Assembly: GCF_002967765.1 (NCBI RefSeq)
Contig: NZ_PUHY01000012.1
Span: 806,001 to 870,000 of the forward strand
Length of the DNA stretch: 64,000 nucleotides
From: Blastopirellula marina
GTDB taxonomy: Bacteria; Planctomycetota; Planctomycetia; Pirellulales; Pirellulaceae
Direction: 5' to 3'
Shown: piece by piece, positions 16,767 through 24,841 of the stretch
How positions within the stretch are numbered: position 1 is the first letter of the stretch
Layout: each line of letters begins with the position of its first letter
The notes under the pieces: model-generated
Seen by the model: only the letters and a program-made list of their open reading frames with translations
What the model was told of the DNA's origin: nothing
The model's database searches: none
Made by a program: the position numbers and the translations under genes

Positions 16767-17743
16767 TGCTCAAGCGATTGGCTCCAATCAACTCGCATTG
16801 CCTTGACCGTCTTGGGTGTCTCGACCCGTAGTGGCACTTCCAGGTTCTTGTTGAGGGGGATTTGAGCGCTGGGACCTTCCGCAAGGGCCGTTTCCACTTT
16901 CGCCGAAAATAGGTAGTCAACCAGTGCTTTGGCCGCGTCTGGGTTTGGGCCACCTTTGATGATTGCCAGCGTGTTTGGGATGAATAGCGTGCCAAGTTGT
17001 TCTTCTCCCTGGTCCGGGTAGACGATCATGACAGGGCGTCCTTGCTCAATCTCGACCATGGCATCATCGGTATCGGTTAGTCCGAAGGTGATTTCCCCGC
17101 TGGAAACCGCTTGGGCGACTTGTTTGTTTCCCGGGAACATCTTGGCATTTGTTTGCAGCTTACTGAAGAACTCTTTGGCCTTCTCTTCGCCTAGCTCCGC
17201 GAACAGAACCGCCGCATGGGTAGCGGTCGTGCCGAACAGCGGTTTGGCGTAACCACCTTCCTCTTTCCATTGTTCGTTGGCTAAGTCGAATACTGAGCTC
17301 GGAGCTTTCTGTTTCCCCAACTTTTCCGTGTTCACGAGCAAAATGCGAGCGCGTGCCGCGAATCCGACCCATTGGCCGTCCAGATCGACGAACTCGGCCG
17401 GATACTCGTCGTAGTGGGTCGGCTTGTAACTTTCTAACATACCCGCTTGTTGGAGCCGCAGGGTGTTAAGGATCTCGTTGTTCCAGAAGACATCGCAGCG
17501 AGGTCGATCTTTCTCGGCGAACAAGGTCTCGGTTAGTCCGACCGTCTTATTGGCCTCGGTATCGAATTTCGGTACGACGACGACGCCGGTTTCCTGTTGA
17601 TACGCTTTGAAATGCTCTTCCGAAAACTCTTGATCCAGTGCGGTGTAGACGACCACTTCGCTGGTGGCCGCCGGACGGCAACCGAGAGTGACCAGAAGGA
17701 TTATCAGAACGGCCGATGCGATAAGGGAACTAAAGCGGGGCAC
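16718..17743 (-). CDS. Iron(III)-type ABC substrate-binding lipoprotein
   Basis: This 341-residue family-1 solute-binding protein starts with GTG, preceded by AAGAAG. A lipobox (LVTLGC, Cys 22) anchors it to a membrane. The mature part begins VVVYTALDQEFSEEHF, typical of FbpA/AfuA-like proteins that bind ferric iron or related ligands such as phosphonate or thiamine. TDTDDAMVEIEQGRPV and NTLAIIKGGPNPDAAKALVDYLFS are further family stretches. No ATPase or ABC permease gene is adjacent. It sits between two small membrane protein genes on the same strand (18-base gap upstream, 49-base overlap downstream). The ligand is not determined. Confidence 0.85.
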   Translation of the reverse strand: MPRFSSLIASAVLIILLVTLGCRPAATSEVVVYTALDQEFSEEHFKAYQQETGVVVVPKFDTEANKTVGLTETLFAEKDRPRCDVFWNNEILNTLRLQQAGMLESYKPTHYDEYPAEFVDLDGQWVGFAARARILLVNTEKLGKQKAPSSVFDLANEQWKEEGGYAKPLFGTTATHAAVLFAELGEEKAKEFFSKLQTNAKMFPGNKQVAQAVSSGEITFGLTDTDDAMVEIEQGRPVMIVYPDQGEEQLGTLFIPNTLAIIKGGPNPDAAKALVDYLFSAKVETALAEGPSAQIPLNKNLEVPLRVETPKTVKAMRVDWSQSLEQWDPAAKFLRETILTN

Positions 17744-17761
17744 GGGCTTCTTTCGAGAGAA

Positions 17762-18220
17762 TCAGGAGGAAGTTTGCGAACCACGGGGAATCGCCTTCCA
17801 GCGAACGGCCCACACGGCCAGCGAAATGAGGCTGGTGACCAGCAAGCTGACCAGCGTGGTCGACTGGCCTGCCAAGAGTGGAATCGAGGACGATTGCCGC
17901 GCGTAGAACATCGCCACGACAATCAACACAACCACGTTGGCGGCCATCCAGCCGAGGTCCGATTTTCGTTCGTAAGGCCCGCTTCCGAAAAGATGCTGAT
18001 GGTCGAGAACCGACGTCCGCAAGTGTCCGGCTGCGAGCAAGAATTGATATAACGCGGCAACGCCCCAGAGGAGTACCGCCGGCACGAAAACATTGGCATG
18101 TTGCGGGGCAGGCGAGGGCCAATCGAAGCAAGTGGCAATCGCACCGGCGAAGCAAACTAGGGCGCATGCTCCATGGGCTTTGGGAAGACCAACTTTTTCA
18201 GGCTGTGCAGCTTCCTGCAT
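17762..18220 (-). CDS. Small four-helix membrane protein, uncharacterised
   Basis: The ~152-residue product shows four hydrophobic segments (about 18-35, 44-63, 92-108 and 120-140 from the ATG at 18220). An in-frame GTG nine bases upstream could also start it. I recognise no family. It is the first gene of a leftward unit with the iron-type binding lipoprotein 18 bases downstream. Whether it takes part in transport is unknown. Confidence 0.6.
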   Translation of the reverse strand: MQEAAQPEKVGLPKAHGACALVCFAGAIATCFDWPSPAPQHANVFVPAVLLWGVAALYQFLLAAGHLRTSVLDHQHLFGSGPYERKSDLGWMAANVVVLIVVAMFYARQSSSIPLLAGQSTTLVSLLVTSLISLAVWAVRWKAIPRGSQTSS

Positions 18221-18313
18221 GGGACACACAACATCGACAAAGACGCGAATTGAATTTTCGTCTAAAATAACACCAAATCGAACTTTTGTCTTCTCTTGGG
18301 GCAGAGGCGGCCC

Positions 18314-19840
18314 ATGAACCGAACGATCTTCGTCATCTTCTGCATCCCGATTCTGCTGCTGGGTTGCAGCAAGTCAGAATCGGACTCGACTCCTGTCGCT
18401 CAGTCGTCGGAGAAGCAGAAGCCTGCGCCAAAGCCAGAGAAGTCGAAACCACCAGCGGTTCGTTCGGCGACAGTTGGCGACACAACGAAACCGAAGGAAG
18501 AATCCGGTGATTTCTTCGGAAACGGATTCATGAATTCGGATCGATTGAAAAAACGCCTGAAGGTCGGGCGGATCGAACCGGAAGTTCAGTTTACGGCCGA
18601 TCCTGCAAAGCTCGAGGCCGCCGGAATCCGCGTGATTGAAGGGAAGCACGTTCAGATCTACACCGACTTGGAATCATCCGCTTCAATCGATGAGTTGCCC
18701 CAAGTCTTTGATGCGGCGTTTCCTCAATGGTGCGAATACTTCAAAGTCGATCCAGTACAGAACGCTGATTGGAAAATCAAAGCCGTATTGATGTCAGGCA
18801 AAGACAAGTTCCGCCAGGCTGGTCTCTTCCCGGATAGCTTGCCTGAGTTTTTGCACGGCTACTACCAAGGGGACGCGGTTTGGTTGTTGGATCAGCCAAG
18901 CGATTATTACCGTCGACATCTACTGCTGCACGAAGGTACGCACGCGTTCATGTACATCTTGCTGGGTGGGGCGGGACCTCCTTGGTACATGGAAGGAATG
19001 GCCGAGCATTTCGGCACACACACGTGGGACAACGGCCAGCTGACAACCAGGGTGATGCCTCCCTCGAAAGAGGCGACACCGATGTGGGGGCGCATCAAGA
19101 TCATTCAAGATGAAGTGAAGGAAGGGAAAACGCTTTCGCTGGTCAGCGTGATGGCGACCCCTCAAAAGGCGTTTCTTGAGAACCGGCCGTACGCTTGGTG
19201 CTGGGGCGTGTGTGCGTTTCTCGACAATCACAGCCTCTCGAAGGAAGCATTTCGAGAGATGGTTAGCCAGGTAAAGCTGACCGGAGGGTTCAGCGAGCGT
19301 CTGTTCGATCGCTTGGGCGCGGTCATGCCGAAGCTGTCAGAGAACTGGCAGGTGTTCACCATCAATGCGGATTACGGCTACGATTGGGAGCGGAACGAGG
19401 TCGTTTACCAAGATTCAGTGCCGATGGTTGGTGAAACGGCCACTGCAGAGATCGCCACCGACCGCGGCTGGCAATCGACGGGAATCGCACTCGAACCCAA
19501 CGTCGTTTACGAAGTACGAGCGATTGGCCAGTACGAGATTCGCAACGATGGCCAGCCGTGGATGTGCGAGCCCAACGGAGTGACGATCCACTATTGGAAG
19601 GGAAAGCCACTGGGCGTTCTGTTAGGCAGCCTTCGCAATGAGCACTGGAACGGTACTTCGATCACGGATCTCGCAAAATCATATCCCGTCGGATTTGGTA
19701 CAGAACTGTATCCAGCTGGACCAGCGACGTTATTTCTGAAGGTGAACGAGAGCCCTGCCGAGTTGGCGGATAACGTCGGCAAGATTCAGATTCAAATCAA
19801 ACGCCTCGACAAGAAGCCACCAGTTTCTGGTGGCCAGTAG
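18314..19840 (+). CDS. Lipoprotein with HExxH metallopeptidase-like domain
   Basis: The 508-residue product starts at the ATG at 18314, with GAGG upstream. The lipobox LLLGC gives lipid Cys 18. A Ser/Pro/Lys-rich linker follows (to about 75). The central domain has H206-E207-x-x-H210 (HEGTH) and, about 20 residues later, WYMEGMAEHFG, which supplies a third Glu ligand as in gluzincin peptidases. The C-terminal ~140 residues form a separate beta-rich domain. It is likely a membrane-anchored zinc peptidase facing the periplasm, but the substrate is unknown and activity is inferred from the motif. It converges on a PQQ-like gene with a 15-base gap. Confidence 0.75.
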   Translation: MNRTIFVIFCIPILLLGCSKSESDSTPVAQSSEKQKPAPKPEKSKPPAVRSATVGDTTKPKEESGDFFGNGFMNSDRLKKRLKVGRIEPEVQFTADPAKLEAAGIRVIEGKHVQIYTDLESSASIDELPQVFDAAFPQWCEYFKVDPVQNADWKIKAVLMSGKDKFRQAGLFPDSLPEFLHGYYQGDAVWLLDQPSDYYRRHLLLHEGTHAFMYILLGGAGPPWYMEGMAEHFGTHTWDNGQLTTRVMPPSKEATPMWGRIKIIQDEVKEGKTLSLVSVMATPQKAFLENRPYAWCWGVCAFLDNHSLSKEAFREMVSQVKLTGGFSERLFDRLGAVMPKLSENWQVFTINADYGYDWERNEVVYQDSVPMVGETATAEIATDRGWQSTGIALEPNVVYEVRAIGQYEIRNDGQPWMCEPNGVTIHYWKGKPLGVLLGSLRNEHWNGTSITDLAKSYPVGFGTELYPAGPATLFLKVNESPAELADNVGKIQIQIKRLDKKPPVSGGQ

Positions 19841-19855
19841 TCGGTTTGCTGAAGG

Positions 19856-21208
19856 CTAATTCCCAATGCAGTACAGCGACTTCTTCCCGCGAATGAAGAG
19901 TTTCCCGTGGGCGATCGCCGGTGAGGCAATCGTGGTGTCGTTAAGTTGGTTCACGGCCACTTCTTCAAACTCTGTCTTCGCTGCGACGACGATGCACTTG
20001 CCGTCGATATTGATGAAATAAATCTTCCCATCAGCTGCGACCGGTGAAGCTTTGAAGTTGCCTCCCAGACGTTCTCGCCAATGCAGATCGCCTGTCTCGG
20101 CGTCGTAGCAATTGGCAATGCCGTCGTCAGTGACGGTGAACAGCATGCCATCCAGGAACACGGGCGAGGGAGTATCAGGTGTCGTTTTTTCGACTGTCCA
20201 TTCGATCGCTTCTTCGGGAACGAGTCCTTTGAACTCCGCCAGTTTCACGGCAAGAAGCGGCTTGCGCATACCCCGCGTGGTGAAGATTGTTCCATCTCCC
20301 AGCACGGGCCCAGTGACTGTGCGTCCGCCAACCAATTTCGGTAAATGCCACAATTGCTTGCCAGTTTGGGGATTGTAAGCGTCCAACGCATTTCCGCCCA
20401 TGATGATGATTTGGGTGTGACCATCCTTCTGAACCAAAAGAGGCGTTGTGTAGGCGTCCAATTCTTCAGCCGTTCCTTCTGGCATTCGTTTGGTAAACCA
20501 CCGTCGCTCGCCCGTTTTCAGATCATGAGCGACCACGTAACTCTCCACTGGATTCTTACGCAGATCTGCCAAAGAGTCTTGCATGCAGACGGAAATCACC
20601 ATGCCATCGAAAACCACAGGACTGTTGGCATGCCCCCACCAGATCGTGTATTCGCCATATTCCGACTGCAAATTGTGTCGCCAACGTTCTTCGCCATCCA
20701 GCGAGTAGGTCGCCAGCAACCCGTTGCCGAAGTGGACCACGACTGAGTCGCCACTGACAACCGGAGAGGGGCTGGCCATATTGTGCAAGTTGTGGAACTT
20801 CTGGGAACTGCGTCGAGGTGCCTCGCGCGGAGTCTCGGCATTGTCGACCAGGATGTTCAATTCAACTTGGCCTGTGGCCGCATCCAAACGCAGTAGCCGT
20901 AGTTCGTTGGCATCGTTTTGCAACGTGAGAAAGACATGGTCGCCGACAATCGCCGGTGTCGAGTCGCCCCAGCCGGCCAGTGGCGTTTGCCACGCCAGAT
21001 TCTCGGTGGCGCTCCACTTTGTCGGAACATTTTTTGCTTCGCTAAGGCCATCGCCCAGCGGCCCACGCCAAGCTGGCCACGATGTCGGATCGCCTTGGGG
21101 TACTGGCTTCCAGGCGGAATCTTCCGCATAACCCGCCGCTGGCAGCAGCAAGAGGGTTAAACAAGCGAGCCAACGAACGGGAAATGTGCGGGTCGAAATC
21201 TCGATCAT
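19856..21208 (-). CDS. Exported PQQ-like beta-propeller protein
   Basis: The 450-residue product has a signal peptide (1-28, ending GYA) and a WPAWRGPLGDG block typical of planctomycete PQQ-like repeat proteins. The rest is a series of beta-propeller blades with motifs such as SPSPVVSGDSVVVHFG, DAYNPQTGKQLW and SPVAADGKIYFIN. The family shares its fold with quinoprotein dehydrogenases and BamB, but no catalytic quinone ligands can be seen, so a binding or scaffold role is as likely as catalysis. It is a single gene. Confidence 0.87.
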   Translation of the reverse strand: MIEISTRTFPVRWLACLTLLLLPAAGYAEDSAWKPVPQGDPTSWPAWRGPLGDGLSEAKNVPTKWSATENLAWQTPLAGWGDSTPAIVGDHVFLTLQNDANELRLLRLDAATGQVELNILVDNAETPREAPRRSSQKFHNLHNMASPSPVVSGDSVVVHFGNGLLATYSLDGEERWRHNLQSEYGEYTIWWGHANSPVVFDGMVISVCMQDSLADLRKNPVESYVVAHDLKTGERRWFTKRMPEGTAEELDAYTTPLLVQKDGHTQIIIMGGNALDAYNPQTGKQLWHLPKLVGGRTVTGPVLGDGTIFTTRGMRKPLLAVKLAEFKGLVPEEAIEWTVEKTTPDTPSPVFLDGMLFTVTDDGIANCYDAETGDLHWRERLGGNFKASPVAADGKIYFINIDGKCIVVAAKTEFEEVAVNQLNDTTIASPAIAHGKLFIRGKKSLYCIGN

Positions 21209-21350
21209 GATGAGTCGTGAGGTAAGATGAAAGGATCGGGAGGGAGGAGTCGTCGCTTTAACTTACCACGAGGCGAGACCGAAATCGAGAATTTCTGAAC
21301 TCCCACAAGTCAATTCTGTGCGGTCGATCGTGCAACAATTAGAGGAAGCC

Positions 21351-21554
21351 ATGTCTGAAGCTGATCCATACCGAGAACTTGCTGATTACCTGCAGGGGCA
21401 GAATCTCTCCGAAGAGGAAATTGGCCGTGTCATTGCTCGCGTTCAGGAGTACGACCTGGATACTCGTGTCGATTCGATCATGGATAGCGTCGCATCAGGC
21501 GATCTAAATCTACAGGCCGTGATCGACGAGGCTTTAAAGAACACCGCCGATTAG
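21351..21554 (+). CDS. Small acidic protein, uncharacterised
   Basis: The 67-residue protein starts at ATG 21351, directly behind a strong AGAGGAAGCC ribosome site; a longer in-frame start at 21318 lacks one. It is acidic, predicted helical, and ends with a DLNLQAVIDEALKNTAD helix. There is no signal peptide or membrane segment. I do not recognise a family. The gene stands alone in the rightward direction. Confidence 0.6.
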   Translation: MSEADPYRELADYLQGQNLSEEEIGRVIARVQEYDLDTRVDSIMDSVASGDLNLQAVIDEALKNTAD

Positions 21555-21676
21555 AGCAGTAATACGCATCGTGCGTGTGGGATAAGACGCTACTTCGCAT
21601 CGATTTATCGCTTTTCTCACGGAATCTGGCTGGCCATGCCTATGGTTTCTCCAATAATTGGGGAAACGTCTGACTA

Positions 21677-21710
21677 AGACGGAAGATCCCGTCGATCACG
21701 ACTTCCGTCT
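21677..21710. repeat. Inverted repeat
   Basis: AGACGGAAG and CTTCCGTCT are separated by 16 bases in the gap between the small acidic gene and the thioredoxin-like gene. There is no clear T-tract, so termination is uncertain. Confidence 0.4.
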
Positions 21711-21791
21711 CCCCCGTCAAAATCTCCCGCCCTAACTCCGCTAGGCATCATGCTCGCAGCGGTGACTCCATAGCAAAGGATTTCTTCTACT

Positions 21792-22973
21792 ATGACACGT
21801 GTATCACTGGTGACACTGTTGCTTTTGGCTGCCGTAGGTTGTGCCGGCGAAGCCCAAAGTGGAGATCAAGCCAAGATGCCAGGCATTGGTGGGCCAGCTA
21901 AGCCTGGTGCTTCTGCCGGTGACAATCCCGCGCTGGTAGGTTCCGATCAGCTCAAGACCTTCGAGTCTGATGCCGATCCGCAAAAGTTGGTCGAGTTCGC
22001 TCGCCAAAATCTGCAAGCCATTGATGCGGTCATCCGGGAATCTCCTGAACAAGCCAAGATCCAGGTCGATGCGCTTCGCAAAGCAATGAGTGAAGTCAAA
22101 ACCGAGGGCAGTGAGGAAGCCGAGGCGATCGTTGGACAGGTCAATCAAGCTCTCGATCTCTTTGCCGAACAGATCAAACTTCAACGCACGACTTTGGAGG
22201 GACTGAAGGAAGAAGTGACCAAGTCGCCAGACGACGTCGAGGGGATCAAGCGTTACACCATGAAGTTGATGATGGTTCTCTCGCAAAGCATGGACGATGT
22301 GAAAATGATTGAAGCTGCGCTGAAGAGCGAAGGGGAGTTTATCGCTTCCACCACTGAAAAAGCAACCGACTCGGAAGCCAAACTGGCACTCAAGCGCGCC
22401 GAATTGATGCTGCGGTCGATGGAAGGGAACGTCGAACGTCTCAAGGCCTACGACGCCGTTGTCGGTAAGGAGATGTTACCGATCGAAGCCGATGCCTGGG
22501 TCAATGGAAAGCCGATCACTACGGAAGAACTCCAAGGTAAAGTCGTGCTGTTCGACTTCTGGGCAATCTGGTGTGGTCCTTGCATCGCCAGCTTCCCCCA
22601 TTTGATCGAGTGGCAAGAGAAGTACGGAGACCAAGGGTTCCAAGTCGTCGGCGTGACGCAGTACTTCGACTTCACATGGCCTGAAGGATCCGAGCGACCT
22701 CAACAGTCGGAAAGCGGCAACGCTGATCCGAAAGAGGAGCAGGCCGCCCTCACGAAGCTAACGAAGATGTACCACTTGAACTATCCAACCGCGGTCATGA
22801 AGGACTCGGAGGATTTCTACAAGTACTATGCAGTATCGGCGATTCCGCACATGGTGATCGTTGGTCGCGATGGGAAAGTGAAGAAGGTCAATGCTGGGAT
22901 CAGCGAGGATATCGCCAAGAAGCTTGATGTTGAGATCCAAGAACTCTTGAAAGAACCAGCGCCCTCGAAGTAG
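21792..22973 (+). CDS. Thioredoxin-like (TlpA family) lipoprotein
   Basis: The 393-residue product has a lipobox (AAVGC, Cys 17). Residues ~50-230 are charged and helical with coiled-coil character. The C-terminal ~150 residues form a TlpA/AhpC-type thioredoxin domain: VVLFDFWAIWCGPC with the redox Cys pair C261 and C264, and a cis-Pro in SAIPHMVIVG. Such proteins reduce disulfides in exported proteins, often for cytochrome c maturation or envelope Cys proteins. It is a single gene with a terminator. The helical N-terminal domain is not recognised. Confidence 0.87.
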   Translation: MTRVSLVTLLLLAAVGCAGEAQSGDQAKMPGIGGPAKPGASAGDNPALVGSDQLKTFESDADPQKLVEFARQNLQAIDAVIRESPEQAKIQVDALRKAMSEVKTEGSEEAEAIVGQVNQALDLFAEQIKLQRTTLEGLKEEVTKSPDDVEGIKRYTMKLMMVLSQSMDDVKMIEAALKSEGEFIASTTEKATDSEAKLALKRAELMLRSMEGNVERLKAYDAVVGKEMLPIEADAWVNGKPITTEELQGKVVLFDFWAIWCGPCIASFPHLIEWQEKYGDQGFQVVGVTQYFDFTWPEGSERPQQSESGNADPKEEQAALTKLTKMYHLNYPTAVMKDSEDFYKYYAVSAIPHMVIVGRDGKVKKVNAGISEDIAKKLDVEIQELLKEPAPSK

Positions 22974-22996
22974 GGCCAATAACTGTCGTACTCGAC

Positions 22997-23029
22997 AAAG
23001 GTGACCGATTTCCGTCGGTCGCCTTTTTC
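22997..23029 (+). terminator. Intrinsic terminator
   Basis: AAAGGTGACCGA and TCGGTCGCCTTT pair with one wobble and run into a T-tract, just downstream of the thioredoxin-like gene. Confidence 0.85.
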
Positions 23030-23046
23030 TCTTTCTTGACGATGGC

Positions 23047-24093
23047 CTAGGCGATGACTCGCTTGTTCGCGTCTCCCGCGATTTCTTCCACATATCGCGG
23101 CACAAGATAACCAGGTAACCGCTTTCGCATTGATTCGACGATCGCAATTCCCGCCTCGCGTGGTACTAGAAAGTGGGCTGCGCCTTGCACGTGGTCTAGC
23201 TGATGCAGGTAGTATGGCATCACGTGGCTATCAAATAATCGCTCGGAAAGTTCGGTCAATGTTTCCACGTTGTCATTTACGTGACGGAGGAGCACGCTCT
23301 GGTTGAGCAGCGGCACGCCAGCTTCGTTCAAGCGGCCCAGGGCGGCAATCACATCATTCCCCAGTTCCTGCGGGTGGTTCACGTGAATAACCACGATCGG
23401 CTTCAATCGGGTTCGGGTGAGCCAAGAAACTAGACGATCGTTCACCCGGCTGGGAATCATCACTGGTAAGCGGGTATGGATCCTCAAACGTCGAATGTGG
23501 CTAACTTGGGCAATTTTCTCGACAAGTTGCTCCAAAATCGGGTCGGTCAGCGTCAGCGGATCGCCGCCGGAAAGTAAGATTTCGTGAAGCGATTTGTCTT
23601 CCCCGATCGCTTTCAGCGCCGTTTCCCAGGCATCAATACCTTTGGGACTTTCGCCATAGGGAAAATGGCGACGGAAACAGTAACGGCAATGCACCGCGCA
23701 CGCCCCCGTCGTAATCATCAACGCCCGGCCATGATACTTCTGCAGCAAGCCGGGGGTAAGAGTCGCTTCATGATCACCAACAGGATTCGCCGTAAATCCT
23801 TCAGCAGGAAAGGTTTCCTGCTTGACCGGTAGCACCTGTCGGAGAAGTGGATCGTGCGGATCGCCTGGCTGCATTTTGGCGGCGAACTCGCGGGGCACGA
23901 ACAAGGGGAAGCTGTCCGCTGCGGTTAACCCGGAAGTGGCCAAGTCGGCTGGCAACTGCAAGAAGCGGCACAGCTCGTCCAGGCGGCGAAAAGCAGCCCG
24001 CATCGACGCTCGCCAACCCTCGCTAGGCGACGGGACATCACGCGCGATACAATTGCCACTCGCAGATTGCGTTTCGGTAGTTACAATGTTCAT
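23047..24093 (-). CDS. epmB: EF-P beta-lysylation protein / lysine 2,3-aminomutase
   Basis: The 348-residue radical-SAM enzyme has the cluster motif C132-x3-C136-x2-C139 (CAVHCRYC). The following RRHFPYGE, LLSGGDPLTL and HTRLPVMIPSRV blocks are typical of the lysine 2,3-aminomutase/EpmB family. Its short length and the divergent efp gene 88 bases away support EpmB, which makes (R)-beta-lysine for attachment to EF-P. The ligase EpmA is not in this window. Divergent arrangement with efp suggests shared regulation. Confidence 0.92.
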   Translation of the reverse strand: MNIVTTETQSASGNCIARDVPSPSEGWRASMRAAFRRLDELCRFLQLPADLATSGLTAADSFPLFVPREFAAKMQPGDPHDPLLRQVLPVKQETFPAEGFTANPVGDHEATLTPGLLQKYHGRALMITTGACAVHCRYCFRRHFPYGESPKGIDAWETALKAIGEDKSLHEILLSGGDPLTLTDPILEQLVEKIAQVSHIRRLRIHTRLPVMIPSRVNDRLVSWLTRTRLKPIVVIHVNHPQELGNDVIAALGRLNEAGVPLLNQSVLLRHVNDNVETLTELSERLFDSHVMPYYLHQLDHVQGAAHFLVPREAGIAIVESMRKRLPGYLVPRYVEEIAGDANKRVIA

Positions 24094-24181
24094 CTTTCCA
24101 TTTTACAAGAAAGCCCAGGCCCAACAGGGGTCCTGAAGGCCTTGGATAGACGACGGATATCTTTTTTCAGCGAGTCCCCAC

Positions 24182-24748
24182 GTGCAATACAGTACTAGCG
24201 ATTTTCGTAAAGGTTTGAAGGTTCAGATCGACGGCGAGCCCTACATCATGTCCGAATGCAACTTTGTGAAGCCGGGCAAGGGAAACGCTTTGTACAAGTG
24301 TCGGCTTAAGAACCTGATCCGGGGCACCACGCTCGATCGGACCTACCGTGGTGGCGAAACGTTAGAATCGGCTGACGTCGAAGAAACTGACGTGCAGTTC
24401 TTGTATAAGCAAGGCGAAACGTGGGTATTCATGGACAACACCTCGTTCGAACAGTACGAGTTGGACGCCGATGCCGTAGGGGACGGTTGGAAGTTCCTGA
24501 AGGACGGGATGAAGTGCATGATGACCCTGTTCAACGGTAATCCATTGGACATGACTCCACCGATTCAGGTCGAAATGGAAGTCACCTACTGTGAGCCAGG
24601 TGCCAAAGGTAACACCGCGACAAACGTGACCAAGCCAGCCACAATCGAAACCGGTGCCGAAATCCAAGTTCCTGCTTTCGTGAACCTGGGCGACGTGATC
24701 AGAGTCGATACCCGCGATGGTTCGTACGTAGAACGTGTGAAGAAGTAA
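24182..24748 (+). CDS. efp: Translation elongation factor P
   Basis: The 188-residue protein is EF-P, which relieves ribosome stalling at polyproline stretches. The KOW-like N-terminal domain carries the loop KPGKGNA with K33 at the position that receives beta-lysine. Two OB-type domains follow and the C-terminus ends with the GDVIRVDTRDGSYVERV block. Translation starts with GTG. It lies opposite epmB, which supports lysine modification. The many Pro-rich linkers encoded in this window would be natural EF-P clients. Confidence 0.96.
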   Translation: MQYSTSDFRKGLKVQIDGEPYIMSECNFVKPGKGNALYKCRLKNLIRGTTLDRTYRGGETLESADVEETDVQFLYKQGETWVFMDNTSFEQYELDADAVGDGWKFLKDGMKCMMTLFNGNPLDMTPPIQVEMEVTYCEPGAKGNTATNVTKPATIETGAEIQVPAFVNLGDVIRVDTRDGSYVERVKK

Positions 24749-24775
24749 ACCGAACTTCCCCTGCGAACATCTATC

Positions 24776-24811
24776 AAACGCTCGTCCAGCGACCTGGTCG
24801 AGCGTTTTTTT
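24776..24811 (+). terminator. Intrinsic terminator of efp
   Basis: AAACGCTCG and CGAGCGTTT form a stem followed by a run of seven Ts. Confidence 0.88.
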
Positions 24812-24841
24812 GTGCATGGCCAGCTAAGGTAAATGTGTTGT

